Shown: positions 34,755 to 46,578, numbered from the stretch's first letter. The stretch is 64,000 nucleotides of DNA from Amborella trichopoda (GCF_000471905.2 NW_006499591.1:205213-269212), one strand, 5' to 3'. A program made the numbers and translations. Notes: generated from the letters alone by a model not told the origin.

Positions 34755-35351
34755 ATCTTATTTTCATTTTGCCTTGAGAAACATTTTGGCAACCAAATCC
34801 TGTAGGATGCGAGTGTTTGGCAAAGTTGTGGACTACTTTGTTAAGTCTTGCGTTTAGGTTGATTCTTACGTATTGCTCTGAGTGCATTGGATTTTTTTTT
34901 ATGATTAACAATAATGGTACGAAGCTATGTTTCTTGTAGTATCATAAATGGGGATCACGCACTTGACAATTGGATGGGAAATTGGGTGGTTGAAATTGTT
35001 TCATCCTTCATGCTCAGACTTTCAGAATTTTTTATCAAATTTGTAACCTGCCTGAAGCTCTCGTTCACATTCGGGGTGATTGTGGAAATGCATCTAATGA
35101 CTTGGGGAGCAAGTTATGGGTCAGTTGCATGTAACATGAGGGACGCAAGTTATGGGTGGGTTAGATAGGTCGAGTTTGAAGTCTTTTAGTGGATGAGAAG
35201 TCTCTATAGTGTTTGTCATCTCAAAATTTTATTATTGGAAAAAATAAATAAAAGACTATAAAGATTCATTTTTAAAATCCTCCTTGATCTATTGAATCCT
35301 TACAAATTAGGTTTAAATATAAGCTTTCTTTTATTAGGAACAATACTATAT
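34755..35351. other. intergenic region, no gene seen
   Basis: AT-rich with no supported reading frame; ends at the TACTATAT flank of the next element. A short repeat, GCAAGTTATGGGT, occurs twice near 35110-35157. Confidence 0.5.
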
Positions 35352-36055
35352 CAATGGTTTAAAAAACAGATCGGTGATCCGGATCGGGTTCTCAAAAAAC
35401 CGATCCGGATCGGCGAATCGGCCATCCGGATCGAGAATCGAGTGAATCGGTCATAATAAAGCTTAAAAAAAATTTGAAAAAATTATTAAAATTCATTATA
35501 AATATTGTTTTTTAGGAATTCAATGAGAAATGAGGGTATTCCATTAAGAATTTCATGTTTTTGAATGAATATGCGAATATTGATATGTTCTCTCTCTGTA
35601 TGAACTGTCATTCAGCATTTAATTTACATCACACAACAGAATAAACATAGAATTATCATGGAATAAGTATATCAATATACATGGACTACAATAAAGCATA
35701 AAATTAGTAACATATGATCTAAAAATAAAATGATAGACGACGTTATTATTCTTCTTAGTCACGTTGGTGCTATTGATTGAATTCGTTTAATAATTCATTG
35801 ATTCGATCTAAAAACGAATCATTGATATTAGCAGGTGTATGACTATTCTCAAATCCCTAAGTGTTAGTGTTTTGTTGTGTTCCCAATTTAAAATCCTCGA
35901 AGATTGTCCATTCTTCATGCTCACCGGCGCTGTCGTGCTCATCCCTACACTGTTGCTGTTGGGACTCGATATGTGAATAATATGGTTGGGATAGGGTGGC
36001 TTCAAAATCATCATCTCTCTCATTTTCTCTTTGAATAATATGGATTAAAAAAAAA

Positions 36056-36168
36056 NNNNNNNNNNNNNNNNNNNNNNNNNNNNNNNNNNNNNNNNNNNNN
36101 NNNNNNNNNNNNNNNNNNNNNNNNNNNNNNNNNNNNNNNNNNNNNNNNNNNNNNNNNNNNNNNNNNNN
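36056..36168. other. assembly gap (113 N)
   Basis: Run of N following an A tract and preceding short tandem repeats, so the gap probably spans more of that repeat. Confidence 0.99.
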
Positions 36169-36275
36169 CGATCATGGATTACAAAAAATTCGATCATGGA
36201 TTACAAAAAATTCGATCATGGGTTACAAAAAAAAAAAACAATTTGATCATGGATTACAAAAAAATCAATCAAGTA
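36169..36275. repeat. short tandem repeat next to the gap
   Basis: About four to five copies of a 19-28 bp unit (CGATCATGGATTACAAAAAA) with varying A-tract lengths, truncated on the left by the gap. Confidence 0.9.
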
Positions 36276-36513
36276 TTACAAAAAAAATAAAAATAAAAAT
36301 AAAAAAATAAAAAAAATCCGTACGGACTCGCCGATTCACTGTACGGGGACTCGCTGATTCCGTACAGTGAATCGGTGAGTCACTGTGCAGAATCGTCCGG
36401 GTTCTCTCTAGAACCGGACGACTCCCTTTTTTTTCTCCGATTCGATCCGTCCATGGCGATTCTCGAGTCAAACCGGGCGAGTCCGGTTCGACTCGGCGTT
36501 TTTTTAAACACTG

Positions 36514-37614
36514 CTCTATATGAATCCATATCTTTTCAAAAATTGTCTTTGTAGATTTTTAAAGTGTTCGACAGTTTTGAACACTAAAATATCTTAAAAA
36601 ATTGTCTTTCTTGTAGACTTTTAAAGTGCGCAACATTTTTTAATATTGAAATATTTTTGAATTGTAATGAAAAATTTTTTATGTAGGAGCATTTTTTGTC
36701 TTTTAGAAAGGTAGAATAGAAATTTTTATAAGAAATTACTGGTATTTAATTAATAGTTAAAAACAATTAATGCATCTTATGGATGATGTCACATATCATA
36801 TCGGTAATGTTATTGTCCATTATTATTAATAAATGTTTTTGTTTTTATTTGGAATTTTTTGTTTACTCTTGACTAATTACTTAAAATATCACTGTATAAA
36901 AAGTTACTATCATATAAGATAAAGATATTTAAATGTTTAAAAATGTTGAGTATTTTAAAAGTCTACACCACCACAAGTGGTGTAGCCTAACAAAACCCAA
37001 AAAAAATATGTTATCTCCCTCTCTTGCATTTAGTATAGATATGTAGATATTATAATCAAGGGTACATAAATATAATATTCAAATTTTTAATATATCATAC
37101 CATCTCTCTGGCTAAATAGAAAGCAGAGAAGATTTTCTCTCTCGTATATATATCTTTAATTAGGATATGAAAATACAAAATATAATACGTTTAGATAAGG
37201 ATTGATTTGGTTGTAGATTAATTTTGTTGATGTGCTAAGCATTTCTCTCTCAAATTGTGGCTTTTTTTTCCTCTAAAATTAGGCTCTTTCTCTATTAAAA
37301 GTGGGAATTCTATCTCTCTCGGAATTGTCTCAAATCGTGAATATTCTCTATTAAAAGTGCGAATTCTATCTCTCTCTCTCTCGGAATTGGTATGGTAACG
37401 TATCTCATAAATTAAGGCCTTTTTCTTATTTTCGCAGCAGCACATGTTTTAACTTTGCGTAATAATGCAAAAGAGCAAGGAGGGGGATACTCGTAAAATT
37501 TGAGAGAGAGAGAGAGAGTTGAGTAGCACGAAGCGTTCCTGTTCAAATGAGAGAGAGGATTGAGTCGAGGATGAAGCAGTGCTGTTCAAATGCAAGAACA
37601 AATCTTGAGCAGTC
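36514..37614. other. intergenic region upstream of the PPR gene
   Basis: AT-rich. A pair of related blocks (AAATTGTCTTTGTAGATTTTTAAAGTG and its neighbour 60-70 bp on) lies near 36539-36628. CT/GA-rich tracts (about 37300-37385, 37501-37520) precede the PPR start and may be part of its leader. No upstream gene seen. Confidence 0.5.
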
Positions 37615-39252
37615 ATGGTTACTCCACACGCACTTAACGCCTTCTCCTCCCTGCTCAAGAGATGCACCTCCCTCTCTCATCTCAACCAAATCCACGCTGC
37701 CATCTTCAGAACCCAACTCCACAGCAACAACTCCCTTGCAGCCAAGCTCCTCTCTCTCTCCTCTTCTCTCTCTACCATCCAATACGCCCACCTCGTCTTC
37801 CACTGCGTCCCTCACCCAAATCTCTCTCTATGGAACGAGCTCATCAAAACCCATGTCAAGAATTCCCTCCACACCCAAGCTCTCTCTTTCTACGCCGCAA
37901 TGACCGCCACCACCCCCCTCAAACCCAACAATTTCACCTTCCCTTTCCTTCTAAACTCATGTGCTGCCCTTCTCTCCCTACCCCGTGGTTCAGAAATCCA
38001 CGGTCGAATTGTCAAAACCGGTTTCTCTCTCTACCTTCCTGTCAAGAACGCTCTCATAGACATGTATGCCAAATGCGGTAATCTTTTGTTTGCGCGCCTA
38101 GCCTTTGACGAAATGCCTCAAAGAGACATTGTCTCTTTTAATGCACTCCTTTCTGCCTATGCTAGAAACCCGGAATACGAAATTTCTGAAGCCTGCCTTC
38201 TTTTCGACAAAATGGCCGAAAGGAACGTAATCTCTTGGAACTCGATACTCATGGGTTTTGTGAGGCGTGAAGACCTTGAGAAAGCACGAAAAGTATTTGC
38301 TGAAATGCCTGAGAGAAATGTGGTTTCTTGGACTACAATGCTAGTGGGGTGCACAAAGGCTGGACAATTGGCTCTTGCTCGCTCGATTTTTGAAGAGATG
38401 CCTGAGAGAAACTTGGTTTCTTGGACCGCAATGATAACCGGGTATGCTCAAAATGGAGAGCCGAGCAAAGCTTTGGCAATCTTTCGTAGAATGGTGGCCT
38501 CAAGAATTAGGCCTGATGAGGTCACTATGACCGGGGTGATTTCATCGTGCGCTCAGTTGGGCGGCTCTGAGCTCGCAATTTGGGTTAGCTCATATGTTGA
38601 GGATAATGCGATTCCCTTGAATTCCCATGTTCTCACTGCTCTCCTTGATATGCATGCAAAGTGCGGAAATGTCGACAAGGCTTGTGAGCTCTTCGATCGA
38701 ATGGATCAAAGAGATGTATACTCCTATAGCGCCTTGATTGCAGGCCTTGCATCACATGGCTATGGTAAAGAGGCTCTTACAGTATTCCAAAGGATGGAGA
38801 GAGAAGGCGTTGAGCCCGATGATGTAACATTTGTAGGGGTTTTAAATGCTTGTAGTCATGCAGGTCTGATAGATGAGGGGCTCCAACTATGGGATCGAAT
38901 GATTGAAATATACAAAATTGCTCCTTGTGCCGACCATTACGCTTGTGTGGTGGATATATTGGGGAGGGCAGGTCGGCTGGAAGAGGCGCACAGCATGGCT
39001 AAGGTGATGCCAAATGGGCCTCATGCTGGTGCGCTGGGGGCGCTACTTGCGTCGTGTAAGACTTATAGTAACAGCCAGATTGCCGAGGTGGTTGCCCAGG
39101 AGTTATTTGAGTTGGAGCCGGACAACACTGGGAATTACATATTGCTTTCGAGCATCTATGCTTCGAGTGGTCGATGGTGTGATGCTGAGAGAGTGCGCCT
39201 CGCTATGAAAGAAAGAAGGATGATGAAGACACCTGGTTGTAGTTGGATTTAG
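37615..39252 (+). CDS. PLS-class PPR protein, E subgroup, intronless
   Basis: 545 aa, single exon. PPR proteins bind single-stranded RNA, normally in mitochondria or plastids; PLS-class E-type members usually specify C-to-U editing sites. After a short N-terminus, repeats follow: SLWNELIKTHVKN (about 70-100), VKNALIDMYAKCGNLLFARLAFDEMPQRD (about 140-170), IVSFNALLSAYAR, VISWNSILMGFVR, VVSWTTMLVGCTK, LVSWTAMITGYAQ...RPDEVT (about 170-300), VLTALLDMHAKCG, VYSYSALIAGLAS...PDDVTFVGVLNACSHAG (about 340-415) and an E motif (LFELEPDNTGNYILLSSIYA...GCSWI). No DYW domain. The frame stops right after GCSWI. An in-frame upstream ATG is not seen; this first Met gives the expected short leader. The specific RNA target cannot be told from sequence. 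Confidence 0.93.
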   Translation: MVTPHALNAFSSLLKRCTSLSHLNQIHAAIFRTQLHSNNSLAAKLLSLSSSLSTIQYAHLVFHCVPHPNLSLWNELIKTHVKNSLHTQALSFYAAMTATTPLKPNNFTFPFLLNSCAALLSLPRGSEIHGRIVKTGFSLYLPVKNALIDMYAKCGNLLFARLAFDEMPQRDIVSFNALLSAYARNPEYEISEACLLFDKMAERNVISWNSILMGFVRREDLEKARKVFAEMPERNVVSWTTMLVGCTKAGQLALARSIFEEMPERNLVSWTAMITGYAQNGEPSKALAIFRRMVASRIRPDEVTMTGVISSCAQLGGSELAIWVSSYVEDNAIPLNSHVLTALLDMHAKCGNVDKACELFDRMDQRDVYSYSALIAGLASHGYGKEALTVFQRMEREGVEPDDVTFVGVLNACSHAGLIDEGLQLWDRMIEIYKIAPCADHYACVVDILGRAGRLEEAHSMAKVMPNGPHAGALGALLASCKTYSNSQIAEVVAQELFELEPDNTGNYILLSSIYASSGRWCDAERVRLAMKERRMMKTPGCSWI

Positions 39253-41025
39253 CCGAGGGAATGCCATGGTTTATGAGTTTTGGGTGAGGGGTGCTTTTAT
39301 TCACTATTAATTCTTTTCCTCCTTGATACAGATATGATTTTGGAGCAGCACATAAAAACTGAAAGTATGATCGTGAAAATGGCTTTCGAAGAAAGAGGCC
39401 AAGCTGGTCTATGAGCTGTGCAACAAGAGCGGGTCAAGAGAGAAAAAATGGGTTTCAAAGAGAGAGACAGAGTTAGAGAAAGGTGGTTTCACTGAGCTTT
39501 TAATTTGTCAAAAACACTGGTCCTCTCTCTTTACAAATCTCTCTCTCTCTCTCTCAAATGTGTTTCGTTTTGATGGTTTCCACCCCTCTAATCCTGCCTC
39601 TCATGGCTTAATGAAACCCTAATTCATTACCATTCGCAAGTGAAGAACCCAACAATTTGCAGAAATGCATGGCACCTGTTGCTGTAACCTCTCTTTTCAG
39701 TGAAGAATTTCTTCCTTCTTCAAATTAGTAGATTCTCTGTTAAATCCCTCCACATCAAACCCAGTTTGGTCTCCAACCATGAGGACAGATTCTGTCTCTT
39801 GCCTTGTGTTTATGGATTCAATGTAATTTGGGCTTTTGTGTGTTTGTCTCTCAATTCTCAAGAGAATTTGTGCAATACCTTATAGTATAAATGGCTGAGC
39901 TTAAAAAGAGCCATTGAAGAAGTGAACAAGGTGGTCGTTGTGAAGTGAGCATTCCAGACAAAGTTCCCCCTACTTTCTAGTATATTCGTTACTGGTACTT
40001 TTATGGTGAGAATATGGCTTTTGATAGAGCACAATAACATAACAGGATTTATATAGCCGTCCTCAAAGAGTTAGAATAAAATTCGAATGATGATGACGAT
40101 TGTACTTTCATCATGGACGGCAAAGGATATCCAGATTTCTATTTGATTCGTACATGATGAAGTTGATGAAAGGAAAACTTGGCCTTGTGGGGTCAGACTA
40201 GAGAGAGAGAGAGAGTAGACATCATTTTAAGAGCTATACTAAGAAAGTTGATTGGACCCATTGTGAAAGGATAGGATGGGTATTGAAGAAAATATTCGCT
40301 TTGGTGAATTTGAGGGAAATGGAGTCTTGTGCGAATGGTTTATTCAAGCCTCTGCAATGTTTCTTCTAGACTTTCAAGACTGTCATTTCTGAATTGGTGC
40401 CCTACCAGAGAGAGAGTAGGGTGGAGAATCACTGGCCTTGGATTTGCCTTGCCTCCTCTTTACATCAACAATTTTAAGTTCAAGTTAATGGAATTTGGGG
40501 ATTGTGCTTTCTTGTGGTTTTCAGAGGTCTGGTAAGTGATAAAAGAGTGTGGGGTTTAGAGGAGAAAGCTGAGAGTTTCTTTGGGTTTGAGAGAGGTGGT
40601 TGGGTTGGAGAGGAAGCAGTCTGAGAGAGAGAGAGGGGGAAATGAGGGTTGGCGATGGACTGGGTAACTGGGCTCCACCGGTCGGCTCGGGTCCAGCCAG
40701 GGTTCCTAGTAGGGTCGGGATTATTGGGATGCGGTTGCAAGGGCCTTCATGGTTGCTCCTTTGGATTTAGCATTTCAAATTTGTATTTAGCATTACAAAT
40801 TTAGGAGACTGTATTCTATTGTTCACTCCAGCTAAACAACCTCAAATTGCAATTTGTTCAATGCTATATGTGAAAATTCAATAGAAAGCCATCTATATTA
40901 AGAGAAAGAAATAAAATTTTTAAGGTTTGCGCCTAGAAATAAGGTGAACCTCACAAATCTCTAAAAAAAATTTAGATTATTTCGACATCGAGGTCTGGAT
41001 ATGGAGAAAATAAAGATACACGTCT
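39253..41025. other. intergenic region after the PPR gene
   Basis: Just past the stop, the +1 frame reads GNAMVYEFWVRGAFIHY before a stop, resembling the start of an E+ extension (see findings). GA/CT microsatellite tracts lie at about 39540-39556 and 40200-40215. No further gene recognised. Confidence 0.5.
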
Positions 41026-41260
41026 CAAAAATATTAAGTCTTGCAACACATTATCTGGATAGTCTATTTTCAAGATTTTCACGTGTTTATAGATCTGTTT
41101 GATTTAAACTGTTCTTGGAGTTTAAAATTTTATAAAGTAGAGATGAAAATAGATTCTTGTGCCATACTAAGAATTTTCAAAATTAAAATTGCATCTTATG
41201 ACAAAGTTTGGAGGTGTGTCTTGCTTTGATTGTTTAAGGTTGCAACTTTATTCAACCCAC
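41026..41260 (+). repeat. dispersed repeat, copy A
   Basis: TCTTGCAACACATTATCTGGA ... GCTTTGATTGTTTAAGGTTGCAAC. The same order of blocks recurs at 43135-43350, inverted at 44770-44965, and more diverged at 23180-23375. Non-coding; family unknown. Confidence 0.65.
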
Positions 41261-42395
41261 GTCTTGAAAAAAAAACAAGAAGTAATATTCATTTTCATTT
41301 GTGGCTGTCATTAGGAAAATTTGAAATTAATTGCCTACTTAATTTGAATATTTTTGGGTATATACCCCTTACACCTAGGCAATGTTAAATTCAAGGAGAA
41401 TTTATGTATGGGATCGAAAACATGCGGAAGAACGCATATATATGCTCGGTAAGAAAACTGGAATCTACTCCCTCGGTAAGAAAACTGGAATTTTTTTCAA
41501 TCTAAAATTTTAGGAACCACCTAAATATTGCAACCGCATTAATTTGTTATTTTTTAAAAAGAAAAAGAAGCAATGAGCTTTTTGATGTTGCTAATATTAA
41601 ATTGCTCCATACTTGGAAATCCTTCTAGATATTGATGTTAGCAACATCTCAGCATTTAATAAAAAATGAAGATTTTCAATCCAAAAATATAAAAAAATAA
41701 AAAGCAAATAATTATAACGTAGTGATTATTAAACTTCATGGTATGTGGAGAGTGTGTTGGAGGTAGCATTAAAACATCTGTCATGCATAAGATAATATTC
41801 TTCCAAACTATACTCCTAGCCATTAAATGTAAAGTAGTTGGCTTGGGTATATCATGAAATTAAAAAAAAAAAAATTAGGATTTGAATTTAGTTAAAGACA
41901 CTCATAACCACTCATTTGAAATCTGAAGGATAAGAATGATTGTGATTTTTTTGTACCAAAAATAAAATTATTTTTTAATATTAAAATAAAAAAAATATGC
42001 AGTTGCTCACACATACGTAGAAGTATGGAGAGGTATACGAAGTTGTCAAGACATCTATTGAAGTCGTATGGAAGTTGACGAGGAATTGGAATTCATACCC
42101 ATTTTTGGCAACACAAATTGATAGGCAATAGACCTTTAGATTTTCTTTCTTTCCAAAGAAAGGTTGTAATCAAACTTGCTAAAGTTAATGATTTGGTAGA
42201 AGGAGAAGGTTATAACATGTTTTGGTTAATCACTTGCAGAAATAACAAGATGCTGGACTCTGTCATAAATCAATTTCAAGAGTTATTGGGCTTGTTATAG
42301 AGATTGTATTATAGGCCTCATGATCAGGATGAAACAATATGAGAACCATTTCAAAAGGTATACTCTTGATCAGATTTTTATATTATATTTTACAC
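41261..42395. other. intergenic region, no gene seen
   Basis: AT-rich with A tracts. A short direct repeat (CTCGGTAAGAAAACTGGAAT) occurs at about 41442 and 41472. No supported coding sequence. Confidence 0.5.
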
Positions 42396-43800
42396 CATGA
42401 CAGGTTATGATCGGCCTAACCAATCTTGGCAAAGATTTGGAAATTATCGGTATCTCACAAGCTTTCATTTGGGTACTTACTTCAACAAGCTATTAACCAT
42501 TGATAATTTGAGAAAAAGAGGAAAAAATTTGTTATCAATATTTGTTTACATAGTAAAAAAGATGAGGAGACTAGTAATCACTTGTATTTGCATTCACTTC
42601 CAATAAAAAAAATCTGGGATTGGGTTATAAATGATGTACAATTGCAATGCCCACTTCCTAATCATCCCATGAGATTTGATTTGTATCCTTCCTGTTGCTC
42701 TTGAAGATAGGAGCCACCCTGTCAAAAATTTATAAAGCTGCTGTATTATGAGAAGTTTGGAGAGAAAGAAATAGAAGAACGAGCTCTGTAACTTACAAGG
42801 AGTTATAGAGAGTGTAAAGAAGACTATGGTAGATTGTGCCTCGACAAATAAGCATGGGGTTTTGGCAAGAATAGACTTGATTAATAATATTCAAGATATT
42901 CAAAATGAATGGGTGTGTACATAGGAAGGAAGTAATCTGTACTCGACCTCGATTATGAGCAAATTCAATAAAGGAAAAAGTTTATGTAAGGTTGACACCT
43001 TAAAATGCACAATTAAGGTGGACCTCTAAAATCCTTTCAAAAAGGCTCTTTTTTATGCTGGAAAAACACCTAATCGGTCATTTTGGCATTAAGATGTATA
43101 GATATAGAGAAAAAAAAAATATTCAAGTACTAAAAATAATAAATCTTGCAACACATTATCTGGACTGTCCATTTTCAATATTTCATGTGTTTATAAAACT
43201 TGATTTGAACCATTTTTTTAAATTTAAAATTTTATTATTAGCGATAAAAAATGATTCTCACATCATCCTAGGAATTTTCAACCCGAAAATTGCATCTCAT
43301 GACAAAGATTGGGGGTGCACCTCAATTTGATTATTTAAGGTTGCAACTTTATGTAAACCGTGCATTTTAATTAAATTTTCATGGTAGCTCAATTGGCAAT
43401 CCAGGAGACCTAGGTATCGGGGGTATAACAAGAGACCATAATGGAACACTTCAAAAAAAAAAAAATTGGAAGAATTATTATGACCTTCTCCGGGCCTATA
43501 GAGACTGCAACAGCTAATGGGCCGGAAGTAATGGATATACTACCAAGGTCTGAAATTCTTAGATGTCATCATAGAGTTAGCGTGGAATAGGATTCATAGA
43601 ATGTTATTAAATGGTGTTGGGGGAAGCATTTAGGTCCATATGGAAGTCGGCTGACACGGTGTATGAAATTAGAGATATCAGACGGCAGCTCTTTTAAGCC
43701 AATATGTTTGGTATTTGGACCGAGTTGAATGGTTGGTGATATATATCTGCTACATTTAACAGGTAATGCTTGCCCTAAAGAAAGCTTCACTTTTCTGAAT
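42396..43800 (+). pseudogene. L1-type LINE fragment (zf-RVT and RNase H)
   Basis: Plus-strand L1 remnants: KLLTIDNLRKRGKN, KKDEETSNHLYLH and KKIWDWVINDVQ (zf-RVT, 42480-42640), then after an inserted dispersed repeat an RNase H start NFHGSSIGNPGDLGIGGITR (about 43372-43435) and TFSGPIETATANG (about 43480). Several stops and frameshifts. Sits between the two PPR genes. Confidence 0.6.
43000..43371 (+). repeat. dispersed repeat, copy B, inserted in the L1 relic
   Basis: Lies between the zf-RVT and RNase H remnants of the L1. Its edges carry an inverted TTAAAATGCAC / GTGCATTTTAA pair, suggesting these may be the true ends of the repeat family. The core 43135-43350 matches copy A. Confidence 0.55.
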
Positions 43801-44315
43801 AAGACCCTTGTTCTTGTTGGAACTTGATATGCTCTTGGAATTTGTTATAAAATACCTATGTACATCAGAGAAGGTTTTGCAGTCAAGTTTGATTGAGGCA
43901 TATTCTTTGAATTCACATGCTCTAATGGATCGATCACAATCTTATCAAAATCTAAAACCATTAATCACAATCCTAACCATCAAAACCAAATCCATCTCGA
44001 CAGACTAACAAAGAAAATATCACAGGCATTGAAGACCAACAAAAGCTACTAGAAATTGCCCGATGTGACGAGACCAAACCAAAATCTCAGAGTTTCTAAG
44101 GTCATACAATGCCTTATTTTCTTGGCAGTAACTGTACAGAATTTTACTTAGTTAATAAACATAGCAAAATACCAAATAAAAGAGGGGAAAACTAGCTCCC
44201 ATTTGAAACCCGTAGGAAGAAAATCTGAATAAAAGGGAGAAAAATGTACCCTCTAAATCAGTGTTGAAGTAAATGGCTAAAAGGTTTAGAAGTAAGGGGT
44301 TTCAGTGAGGTGTTT
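43801..44315. other. intergenic region downstream of the minus-strand PPR gene
   Basis: No coding match. This is the 3' flank of the minus-strand gene; no unambiguous polyadenylation signal was identified. Confidence 0.4.
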
Positions 44316-44408
44316 CTACAAAGGCCTGGCTCCAAATCTCATGCGCTGGTTGTCATGTGTTCGAGCCACCAGTAAGAGCCTAGGGTCATCGGCAGGTATT
44401 TCTCGGTC
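44316..44408 (-). CDS. minus-strand PPR gene, last exon
   Basis: Acceptor GTACAG|GACCGA; 31 codons including TAG. Encodes DREIPADDPRLLLVARTHDN and the C-terminus FGARPL. Confidence 0.88.
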   Translation of the reverse strand, partial: DREIPADDPRLLLVARTHDNQRMRFGARPL

Positions 44409-46191
44409 CTGTACGACATATTAAATAAGAGTAAGGTATACCTTCAGAGAAAAAATGGGGGGCTTAAATTCTGAGTTTGTTAAGGGTACTCTAGTGAACA
44501 GCATATTTATTAAAACGGAAGCAGTAGTAGTTAAAATATGACCACCATCATACCTTTAAGCCCTTGTAGTAGGCATCAACAGCAGGAAAAGATGGGGTGA
44601 TCTTGCGACTCTGAAGCAGGTCCCATATGTAATTGGCAGTTGTATAACCTCCAGTCTGCTCACGGACACAAGACATAAAGTCAAAATCATGAACAAAGTC
44701 TATCACAGTGTTAGTACCCATAATCATATTAGAGAGGGAAAGTAGTCAATATGTATGTAATATGAGTATGGTTTGTATAAGGTCTCAACCTTAAAAAATC
44801 AAAGTAAGGCGCACCGGTAGATATTGCCAAAAGATGCAGCTCTGGTGCCAGAATGCTTATGTTAGCCTAAAAATCTCGCTCTTATTTATGAAATTTGGTG
44901 TAATCGAGCAAATCTATAAATACTTAAAAAATTTTGAAACTGGATTGTCTAGATAATGTGTTACAAGATGTACAATTTTAGGACTTGAAAATCTGTTTCT
45001 TTTCCTTTCTCTCCATTTCTATACATCTCGACCTCGAAATGATCAATTGTACGGCTTTTGTTGTGAGAGAAACCTTTTCAAGTGAACTTCGAGCAAACCA
45101 TAAAAGTAAAAGGTTATCAAAAGAATATCCAGTCAAATTATCAAGAAAATAAGCACCCCATAATCGATACAATACTTCTGATGTCAATTGCTTGCTAACT
45201 CTATTGACTTCAAAGTAATTATAATCTGCTACATAATGGAATTCTAGAGTTTTCCTGACCCAAAGAGTCATCTTCTCCTTCAGTTTACATTTTGTATTGC
45301 AGTGGGAATTATCGGTCTCCAATTTATCGGCATTTTTTTCAACAATAGAGATGACAACAGAGATGCAATGCTCCTGGTGAAATTTCACTGGATAGCAATT
45401 GGTGATGGCTTCGTCTAGTAGCTTCCCTATTGAACACCTTTATATCCCTTCCCCCTTGTGCTTGATTGTGTACTTCTTTTTGGGATTTTAGGACCCCCTG
45501 GAGGTTTGTATAGGGCCCCCTACTATTTTGGGGGGGCTTATTTTCTGGACTACGATCGCTACTTATAATTCTCTTTTCTTAATACCATACAGTTAACAGA
45601 TTAAAAAAAAAATACTTCTAATGTCAAATGAGAAACGAGAAATAGAAAAGTATCACAACATGTTTTGACTCAGAACCAACTTAGCACTCCAAAATAAGAG
45701 AATAACGACACTTGCCTTTTCTCCTGCAGCTGCTAGGAGGAGATCATTGCCCATTCTCAGATTCAAGAAAAATCCTCTTGCTGTCATTTTCTCCTGAAAG
45801 GCATACAATAGAACAAAATTAAAACATGCATAGTCATTGTGATGACATCCGAAAGGGGAGATTAGAAAATTCTACTACCAATGTTTCTTGAGCTATTTGC
45901 ATTCCCCGGGGAGTATATCCAACCATGGCACCTTCTATTAGTGTCTGCAGCCAAACAGGTCATAGAAAAAGCCAAAGAGGATTTTAGAGTTTTGATAGGA
46001 TTTGTGGCAAAAAACATCCAAAGAGATGCAGATGCATTTATTATCAAAAGCAAAAGCACATGTTAAAGTGCAATGAGTAAAATGAATATATACGAGGGGT
46101 CATAAATAGGAAAAAAAAAAATCAAAATCTAATTAAAAATTCTTTACTTTTGGACAAGTAAGCATTATTATTATGGTAGGGCTGTATGTCG

Positions 46192-46265
<74 letters not shown>

Positions 46266-46498
46266 TAGTACTACTCTATACTATACTACTTACTTACTTA
46301 CTTACTACTACGTACGTACGTACGACACGTATTAGTTATTACTTACTTNNNNNNNNNNNNNNNNNNNNACGGGTACGGTACGTAAAGTAAAGTAAAAAAA
46401 GTAAAAAATAAAAATAAACTAAATTAAAATTAAACTTTAACTTTTACGTTACGTAAGTAAGTACGTATAGTTATTATTAGTTAGGTAGGTGTAGTGTG

Positions 46499-46578
<80 letters not shown>

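Larger units (their letters stand above)
35352..36513 (-). mobile_element. hAT-like element with transposase C-terminal relic
   Basis: Ends CAATGGTTTAAAAAAC and (minus strand) CAGTGTTTAAAAAAACGCC, of hAT type. Flanks TACTATAT and CTCTATAT agree at 6 of 8. Both subterminal regions are GATCCGG/GATTCG-rich. On the minus strand near 36020-35760 an acidic, Gln-rich frame (SQPYYSHIESQQQQCRDEHD, then DRINELLNEFNQ) resembles the tail of hAT transposases, so this looks like an internal deletion derivative. A 113-base gap lies inside. Confidence 0.65.

Noticed and set aside
37547..38081. Overlapping Pro/Ser-rich frames across the PPR start
   Set aside because: These are shadow frames of the PPR coding sequence, produced by its CT-rich 5' part.
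43380..43440. TGGTAGCTCAATTGGCA looked like a tRNA D-arm / A box
   Set aside because: No matching T-arm, anticodon stem or acceptor pairing follows, and the same bases read as an L1 RNase H segment (NFHGSSIGNPG).
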